Shown piece by piece: positions 21,768-25,483 of a stretch of DNA of 25,483 nt. The stretch lies in IMG/VR virus record IMGVR_UViG_3300043466_000510, positions 1 to 25,483 of that record; one strand, written 5' to 3'. The first letter of the stretch is position 1; each line of letters opens with the position of its first letter. Under the pieces are notes generated by a model. It worked only from the letters and a program-made list of their open reading frames with translations. It did not search any database and was not told the origin of the DNA. Source of the stretch: a virus. The translations under genes and the position numbers were made by a program.

Positions 21768-22763
21768 ATGGCAGAAAGTCAAAAGACAAAAATCGCACGT
21801 GAATTGCGTGAGCGTTTTCCCAATACACCAACGCTGACATTAGCGAAGAAATTATCTAAAGAACACTTTGAAACGTTCTTAGGTGTTGAAGATGCAAGGA
21901 CTGTTCTTCGAACAATTGAGGGAAAGAATGGCGCAAGAAATCGAAAGAATTTAACCGACAAATCATTGGTGAAAAGTGAAGATAGACCTAAAAATCCTTT
22001 CAAGTTACCAAAGTCGTATGCAAAAGGAAGGAAGCATATTGATATAAAGGGCAAAAAGATTTTAATCCTATCCGATATTCACATTCCATACCACGACATC
22101 GATGCCATTTCAGTAGCTATCCAAACTGGATTAGATGAAGGAGTTGATACAGTTGTATTGAATGGTGACGCTTTGGATTGTCACATGATCAGTGACTTTG
22201 TGAAAGACCCAAAGAAGCGCAAGTTCAAAGACGAATTGTATGCGATGCGTACTTTCATTTCCGAATTAAGACAAACTTTCCCGAAAGCAGAAATCATTTA
22301 CAAAGAAGGTAACCACGAGGAAAGATACTGGCGTTATATGCGAGTGAAAGCACCTGAACTATTCGACATTGATGCCTTTGATTTTGCTTCATTGTGCCAT
22401 CTTGATAAGCACAACGTGCAATGGATTGAAGGTAAAAATAAATTGAACGTAGGTGGGTTGTCAATCTTTCACGGTCACGAATTTGGTAAGCAATTTATTC
22501 CATCCGTTAACGTTGCAAGGGGATTGTTTCTTAAGACAAAAGCAAATGCAATGTGTGGACATCACCACCAAACTGCTGAACACACGGAAAGAGATGTTAA
22601 CGGAAAGGTGATAACGTGCTGGGGTGTGGGTTGCTTATCTGAATTAAGTCCTGACTACAATCCATATAGTAAATACAATCACGGATTTGCAATTATAACA
22701 AGGGGCAATGGAAAAGAATTTCACGTTAAGAACTATCGTATTAATCAAGGCAATATCTATTAG
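21768..22763 (+). CDS. Calcineurin-like metallophosphoesterase
   Basis: This 331-aa enzyme has a complete two-metal phosphoesterase set: SDIH (102-105), NGDALD (132-137), GNHEERY (181-187), HGHE (235-238) and GHHH (264-267). It could cleave phosphodiester or phosphomonoester bonds; nucleotides, DNA ends or proteins are all possible substrates. The first 70 residues (ELRERFPNTPTLTLAKKLSK, then DARTVLRTIEG) look like a helix-turn-helix that might bind nucleic acid, favouring a DNA- or RNA-related job. It sits inside the lysis cluster, between the endolysin and the spanin-like pair. Confidence 0.75.
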   Translation: MAESQKTKIARELRERFPNTPTLTLAKKLSKEHFETFLGVEDARTVLRTIEGKNGARNRKNLTDKSLVKSEDRPKNPFKLPKSYAKGRKHIDIKGKKILILSDIHIPYHDIDAISVAIQTGLDEGVDTVVLNGDALDCHMISDFVKDPKKRKFKDELYAMRTFISELRQTFPKAEIIYKEGNHEERYWRYMRVKAPELFDIDAFDFASLCHLDKHNVQWIEGKNKLNVGGLSIFHGHEFGKQFIPSVNVARGLFLKTKANAMCGHHHQTAEHTERDVNGKVITCWGVGCLSELSPDYNPYSKYNHGFAIITRGNGKEFHVKNYRINQGNIY

Positions 22764-23019
22764 TATTGGAATTGCTATTGGTATATTGATTTGCAGACCT
22801 AAAACAAGTAGGGTACAATTTGTAACCAGTTCAGATACCATTACTAAATATCAAATGCGCATTGATACGCTAACAATTGAACGCACCAAATTAAAAACGA
22901 TATATGAAAAGGACATTGATACTATTTACCTTCTTGATAGCACTGCCATTGATAGCGCATACGCAAGGGCAATACAAAGACTCATTGAACTCGAAGGAGC
23001 TGGATTCTTTGAGCGTTGA
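22708..23019 (+). CDS. Inner-membrane spanin-like protein (Rz-like)
   Basis: The 103-aa protein has a short cytoplasmic start, one membrane helix (about 9-29: RTIVLIKAISISIGIAIGIL) and a long charged periplasmic coiled-coil-like part (ITKYQMRIDTLTIERTKLKT, IYEKDIDTIYLL, YARAIQRLIELEG). This is the layout of an Rz-type i-spanin. It overlaps the phosphoesterase by 56 bases and the next gene by 116 bases, in another frame, as Rz/Rz1 pairs often do. The position after holin and endolysin supports lysis. The function is inferred. Confidence 0.5.
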   Translation: MEKNFTLRTIVLIKAISISIGIAIGILICRPKTSRVQFVTSSDTITKYQMRIDTLTIERTKLKTIYEKDIDTIYLLDSTAIDSAYARAIQRLIELEGAGFFER

Positions 23020-23278
23020 ACGTAGGTTAGTTGTACTTGGTGTACGGACACTTGATTACTACATTGAGTTAGATAAGAACCAACGTATGACAATTGATAC
23101 ATACACTCAACTGAATGAATATAATGTGCGATTTATTGCACAATTAGAGGGATTAAATAAGGGATTAAGTGAGGCATTAAATGAACAATTAAGGGCAAAA
23201 AAAAAGTGGCGCAATGCCACTCTTTTGATATCAGGTGCGAATGTCATTTTTTTGACATCATTCTTTTTAAATAGATAG
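22904..23278 (+). CDS. Secreted, membrane-anchored coiled-coil protein (spanin-partner candidate)
   Basis: This 124-aa protein has a clear signal peptide (MKRTLILFTFLIALPLIAHT) but no cysteine anywhere, so it cannot be a lipoprotein like Rz1. A coiled-coil-like middle (ELDKNQRMTIDTYTQLNEYN, EGLNKGLSEALNEQLRAKKK) leads to a C-terminal hydrophobic helix (LLISGANVIFLTSFFL). The gene begins inside the Rz-like gene in another frame. A partner or regulator of lysis is likely by context, yet a tail-anchored periplasmic protein of other use is possible. Its 3' end overlaps the convergent 69-aa gene by 35 bases and contains that operon's terminator. Confidence 0.5.
   Translation: MKRTLILFTFLIALPLIAHTQGQYKDSLNSKELDSLSVERRLVVLGVRTLDYYIELDKNQRMTIDTYTQLNEYNVRFIAQLEGLNKGLSEALNEQLRAKKKWRNATLLISGANVIFLTSFFLNR
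23197..23226 (-). terminator. Intrinsic terminator of the minus operon, inside the plus-strand gene
   Basis: On the minus strand, AGTGGC (23221-23216), loop ATTGC, then GCCACT (23210-23205) is followed by eight T (23204-23197), a strong intrinsic terminator. It lies about 20 bases past the stop of the 69-aa gene but within the last codons of the convergent plus-strand gene. On the plus strand the same hairpin is followed only by CTTTT. Confidence 0.7.
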
Positions 23279-23453
23279 CAAAATCAAGAGCCTCTTCGTA
23301 TGCGTGCTGCATCCATTCACGCTCTGATAAATTCGCATTATCTACTGTCGTGCCATACTTCATTCGTCCCATCTTTTCACGTGAGATAAGGTCAGTTATT
23401 ACTTCTTTGTAGACATCACTTTGGCAGTTGTCGAAATCGTGTGTTATATTCAT
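23244..23453 (-). CDS. Small helical protein, MazG-like companion, 69 aa
   Basis: This 69-aa protein carries MGRMKYGTTVDNANLSEREW (28-47) and HAYEEALDFAIYLKRM (50-65). The R/M-KYG start and the WxxHAYEEALDxAIYL helix are common in small phage proteins of the all-alpha pyrophosphohydrolase type, where the EE and D residues would bind a metal. It may help clear or adjust nucleotides with the MazG-like protein two genes upstream. The stop lies just ahead of the operon terminator and overlaps the convergent gene by 35 bases. Confidence 0.65.
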   Translation of the reverse strand: MNITHDFDNCQSDVYKEVITDLISREKMGRMKYGTTVDNANLSEREWMQHAYEEALDFAIYLKRMMSKK

Positions 23454-23710
23454 TTTTCTATATTATTTCGGTAGTAATTATTTGTTGCATTTACAATTAT
23501 TTCTAATTCACGAAAATTGCAATCTTGCACCTCTTTATTATTTCCTGCAATCATTCCTTGACAATAAGCTTCAGTAATTTCATTTTTATATTGCCTTCTG
23601 GCATCTTCTAAATCTCTATTAAAATGCACTAAATATGCCTTGCCAAAATCATAGTAATGATCTTTCATTGACTTTCTAAATTGGTCAATTAGTTTTTCTA
23701 TTGAGTTCAT
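23450..23710 (-). CDS. Hypothetical helical protein, 86 aa
   Basis: This is a charged protein of mostly helix: MNSIEKLIDQFRKSMK, DFGKAYLVHFNRDLEDARRQ and KNEITEAYCQGMIAGNN. It resembles the 82-aa gene at 24283-24531 in having an N-terminal helix, a KxEIxEAYxxG motif and a final NYY or QYY segment, so the two may be divergent copies. This type (ending in xxQYYxETF) is frequent in Bacteroidota phages, role unknown. It overlaps both neighbours by four bases. Confidence 0.6.
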   Translation of the reverse strand: MNSIEKLIDQFRKSMKDHYYDFGKAYLVHFNRDLEDARRQYKNEITEAYCQGMIAGNNKEVQDCNFRELEIIVNATNNYYRNNIEK

Positions 23711-24072
23711 TGCTCTATTATTTTTTTTAAGTTTGGTGTAAAATAGTTTTCTCCTTTCATCACCTTTCCATCTTCACGATAAATGGGTTTATTGAACCTA
23801 TCCAGTTTGCTCATATTACTTGCGTGGACTTCGTCAAACATCGCTTCAAGTTTGTCATCAATTCCAAGATGGATAGCATATCCAAAAAGTAAATATATTT
23901 GATCTATAATAGCATCAGATAACTCAATGAGGTCATCAGCGTTTTTCATCTCATCTAATTCTTCTTGAATTAATCTTTCGTGCAACATACAATCTTGCAT
24001 TGTCTTGCATCCATCCATAGGTAGATTAAATCTTTGGCGAAATTCTCGCACTTGTTCTATTTGTTTCTTCAT
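23707..24072 (-). CDS. MazG-like nucleotide pyrophosphohydrolase
   Basis: The 121-aa protein has the MazG/PRA-PH signature EEx2E then ExxD: EELDE at 37-41 and ELSD at 50-53, followed by D57 in the next turn (IIDQIYLLFGYAIHLGID). The end matches the subfamily seen in phages: EVHASNMSKLD (81-91) and REDGKVMKG (99-107). Such enzymes cut nucleoside triphosphates to monophosphates and may lower ppGpp or non-standard nucleotides during infection. Four-base overlaps join it to both neighbours. Confidence 0.75.
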   Translation of the reverse strand: MKKQIEQVREFRQRFNLPMDGCKTMQDCMLHERLIQEELDEMKNADDLIELSDAIIDQIYLLFGYAIHLGIDDKLEAMFDEVHASNMSKLDRFNKPIYREDGKVMKGENYFTPNLKKIIEQ

Positions 24073-24299
24073 CTTAATACTCTTTTTAATACGCTAAATT
24101 TAGACTTAAATTCCTCTTTGGTAAACTTGCCTATTGAATAGTCAAAGAACCAACCTTCGCCATCTTTTGACCATTTGAAGTAATTACAAATGCGGCAACA
24201 CTTCACCCTCTTATGGTCACTTGGTCTTTGATATTTCATCTTGTCCTTGCTAAACATCAGCAAAGGAAATTTACGATTGCAACTAAAGCACTTCTTCAT
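24069..24299 (-). CDS. Zinc-finger-like protein, 76 aa
   Basis: I chose ATG 24299 because the protein then begins MKKCFSCNRKFP, the usual start of this type. A longer frame up to 24350 would overlap the upstream gene far more. Two cysteine pairs (C4-x2-C7 and C35-x2-C38 in CCRICNY) should bind one zinc, with a YQRPSDHKRVK linker between. The helical rest (KFTKEEFKSKFSVLKRV) is basic. It could bind DNA or RNA. It overlaps the 82-aa gene by 17 bases and the MazG-like gene by four. Confidence 0.65.
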   Translation of the reverse strand: MKKCFSCNRKFPLLMFSKDKMKYQRPSDHKRVKCCRICNYFKWSKDGEGWFFDYSIGKFTKEEFKSKFSVLKRVLR

Positions 24300-24531
24300 T
24301 TCCAAATGTTTCTTTGTAGTATTGTTCAGATTGTTTAAGCATATCATCATTTGGTTTTAATAGTGTAATTATTGACCCATCATAATGAGCCTCTTCAATC
24401 TCCTCTTTGTGCATTGCTTTGGCTTTTGGTATTAGTTCTTTATACCATTTATCCAGTTCCGATTCAGGTGCAAATTCAATTTGTTTACTAAACTCATTTA
24501 GAAACCAATCAATACTACTTTGCTTATTCAT
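24283..24531 (-). CDS. Hypothetical helical protein, 82 aa
   Basis: The protein starts SSIDWFLNEFSKQIEF and contains AKAMHKEEIEEAHYDGS and a final QSEQYYKETFGNEE. This is a pattern I know from many Bacteroidota phage proteins (AKxMxKxQIxxAYxxG...EQYYxETF) whose role is not known. It resembles the 86-aa gene at 23450-23710. It overlaps its upstream neighbour by eight bases and the zinc-finger gene by 17. Confidence 0.65.
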   Translation of the reverse strand: MNKQSSIDWFLNEFSKQIEFAPESELDKWYKELIPKAKAMHKEEIEEAHYDGSIITLLKPNDDMLKQSEQYYKETFGNEEVL

Positions 24532-24877
24532 TTACCACCTCCACTTTTTCAGATTCCTGTTTTGCGTTCTGAATCAATTTAGTCAATTCGGGCAGCATCC
24601 AGTAACCATAGGTTGCCATTTCATAAGTGAAGTCATCCAACTGCCGAGTAATATCAGGTAGTATCGCACCATCCACATTCCAAAGTTCCGTTATTGTCTT
24701 GCCGTGTTCACGTTGGATGGACTCATTGAGTCGCTTCATCAGCATTTTAGTTTGATGGTTGTAAAACCATTTGACGGTCTCACATTCATCCGCTGCATAC
24801 AATGAAGCCTGCAACCACATTAGTAAGTTAAGCACCTTTAACTTTTCGTGGTCGTCTTGTGTAATTTTGTTTTTCAT
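24524..24877 (-). CDS. Hypothetical helical protein, 117 aa
   Basis: The 117-aa protein is nearly all helix: EKLKVLNLLMWLQASLYAAD, NHQTKMLMKRLNESIQREHG and QLDDFTYEMATYGYWMLPEL, ending in a charged tail (NAKQESEKVEVVNE). There are no known motifs or membrane helices. Its ATG overlaps the stop of the 50-aa gene by four bases. It is part of the operon with MazG-like and small helical genes, and may take part in nucleotide or DNA metabolism, by position only. Confidence 0.6.
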   Translation of the reverse strand: MKNKITQDDHEKLKVLNLLMWLQASLYAADECETVKWFYNHQTKMLMKRLNESIQREHGKTITELWNVDGAILPDITRQLDDFTYEMATYGYWMLPELTKLIQNAKQESEKVEVVNE

Positions 24878-25026
24878 AACTCGTCATTGATTTGTTTAGA
24901 GATTAGTTGTAGTGCATACTTTGCACCTTCCATAAATGCGAAATAAGCAGAGCCACTCATATCGTCTTCGTTCCCAAAAGATGCATAGCTTTCGGCTTGC
25001 ATCTTGATTAGTTTGTTTAGTTCCAT
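24874..25026 (-). CDS. Small protein, 50 aa
   Basis: This short gene starts at ATG 25026, just behind the promoter at 25049-25056, and its stop overlaps the next ATG (ATGA). The peptide is MELNKLIKMQAESYASFGNE, then DDMSGSAYFAFMEGAKYALQ and LISKQINDEL: two helices separated by a small flexible part. The MEGAKYALQLISKQ segment recalls short phage proteins of the ...FxEGAxyAL... type. Function not known. The leader (AACTAAAAAACACAATT) is A-rich with no Shine-Dalgarno site. Confidence 0.65.
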   Translation of the reverse strand: MELNKLIKMQAESYASFGNEDDMSGSAYFAFMEGAKYALQLISKQINDEL

Positions 25027-25048
25027 AATTGTGTTTTTTAGTTGGTTA

Positions 25049-25056
25049 CAAATATA
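25049..25056 (-). promoter_or_regulatory. -7 box of the promoter for the minus operon
   Basis: On the minus strand TATATTTG matches TAnnTTTG exactly, between the terminase stop (25066) and the 50-aa gene start (25026). Initiation near 25043 would leave a leader of about 17 bases. No -33 TTG at the usual spacing is seen, so the strength is uncertain. Confidence 0.55.
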
Positions 25057-25065
25057 AATAAATTT

Positions 25066-25483
25066 CTACGCAAAAGCATATTTCCCGAAATTCTTTTTTA
25101 ATTCATAGAATGCCCTCATCATAATGGCATCCGCAAAGTCGGGAGAAATGCCGTGCCTTTTTTTCAAATCTTCTTTATTAGTCACTCTCAATTTGCCATC
25201 ACTATCCAACTTTTCCCTGCGTATCATCTCCAATTCTTTAACGATTGTGTCCTTGTGTGTGGATTCAAATGTTATCAGGTTGTTGGTAATGAGTTCGCCT
25301 AACTTAAAATAGCAATCACTTTTGAGATTCATATAGTTATCTCGCACCGATTTTGATCCGTTAAGAAATCCCTTGCATTTAAGATAGTCAACTGCACCAC
25401 CACCAATGCCATCCTCATCGCATAGGACATTGGATAGCTTTACACCGTGCGATTTCACCAATTGATTGATGGTATCAACTACC
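25066..25483 (-). CDS. terL: Terminase large subunit, C-terminal nuclease part (cut by right edge)
   Basis: The frame is open to the window edge and upstream codons read VVDTINQLVKSHGVKLSNV, so the 5' part is missing and the TTG at 25461 is not a real start. VLCDEDGIGGGAVDYL is the conserved first nuclease strand and loop of TerL. The second acidic site is in SPDFADAIMMRAFYEL. This RNase H-like domain cuts the concatemeric DNA during packaging. The ATPase half is not in the window. Unusually, it is on the opposite strand from the portal and capsid genes. Confidence 0.8.
   Translation of the reverse strand, partial: VVDTINQLVKSHGVKLSNVLCDEDGIGGGAVDYLKCKGFLNGSKSVRDNYMNLKSDCYFKLGELITNNLITFESTHKDTIVKELEMIRREKLDSDGKLRVTNKEDLKKRHGISPDFADAIMMRAFYELKKNFGKYAFA

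Noticed and set aside
23197-23206. A_AAA_AAG slippery site in the 124-aa gene
   Set aside because: The -1 frame gives an unremarkable tail of similar length and the hairpin begins without a spacer; the A-run is better explained as the U-tail of the minus-strand terminator.
1-25483. CRISPR arrays, insertion sequences, integrase, attachment sites or rRNA
   Set aside because: I saw no regularly spaced repeats, transposase or recombinase motifs, terminal inverted repeats or rRNA-like sequence in the window.

Overview
This window looks like part of the genome of a tailed double-stranded DNA phage (or prophage) of a Bacteroidota host. The host assignment rests on three things seen in the sequence. 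Several promoters match the Bacteroidota -7 box TAnnTTTG. Start codons sit behind A-rich leaders and mostly lack Shine-Dalgarno sites. The structural proteins are of types I know from Bacteroidota phages. The coding is AT-rich and very compact, with many ATGA or short overlaps. The window is not a complete phage: the large terminase is cut by the right edge and no replication genes are visible.

Layout. Positions 48-799 hold three small minus-strand unknown genes, with a strong minus-strand promoter inside a perfect inverted repeat at 825-858. A plus-strand run starts near 957: a VRR-NUC nuclease, a small sigma-70-family factor, a zinc-ribbon-like protein and a small membrane protein (to 2497). 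Positions 2498-2919 have no gene. They hold what I read as a compact structured non-coding RNA of about 330 nt with its own promoter, followed by a promoter-bearing unknown gene (2920-3300) that looks like a moron. Positions 3297-4358 hold small genes, including a terminase-small-subunit-like protein.

The virion block runs from 4351 to 20854. The tail genes come first: an assembly chaperone with a clear -1 frameshift site, a tail protein, a fibre, a gp10-like connector, two large baseplate or tail-tip proteins and the tape measure. Head genes follow: prohead protease, scaffold and major capsid protein, then a tail-tube candidate, the portal with a C-terminal extension and a head-tail adaptor. 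Lysis genes follow at 20910-23278: holin, M15 peptidase endolysin, a metallophosphoesterase and two overlapping spanin-like membrane proteins.

A convergent minus-strand operon occupies 23244-25483: MazG-type pyrophosphohydrolase, small unknown proteins and, beyond the right edge, the terminase large subunit. It ends at an intrinsic terminator lying inside the 3' end of the last plus-strand gene.

The main points for a second look are the structured RNA at 2538-2871, the -1 frameshift that makes a 248-aa chaperone (4351-5096), and an 11-A run at the domain boundary of the portal gene, where -1 slippage meets a stop at once, as in dnaX. Others are a hairpin that places a start codon in its loop (17851-17873), the terminator inside a coding region (23197-23226), and four short genes of 35-57 aa at 4185, 7506, 20806 and 24874.
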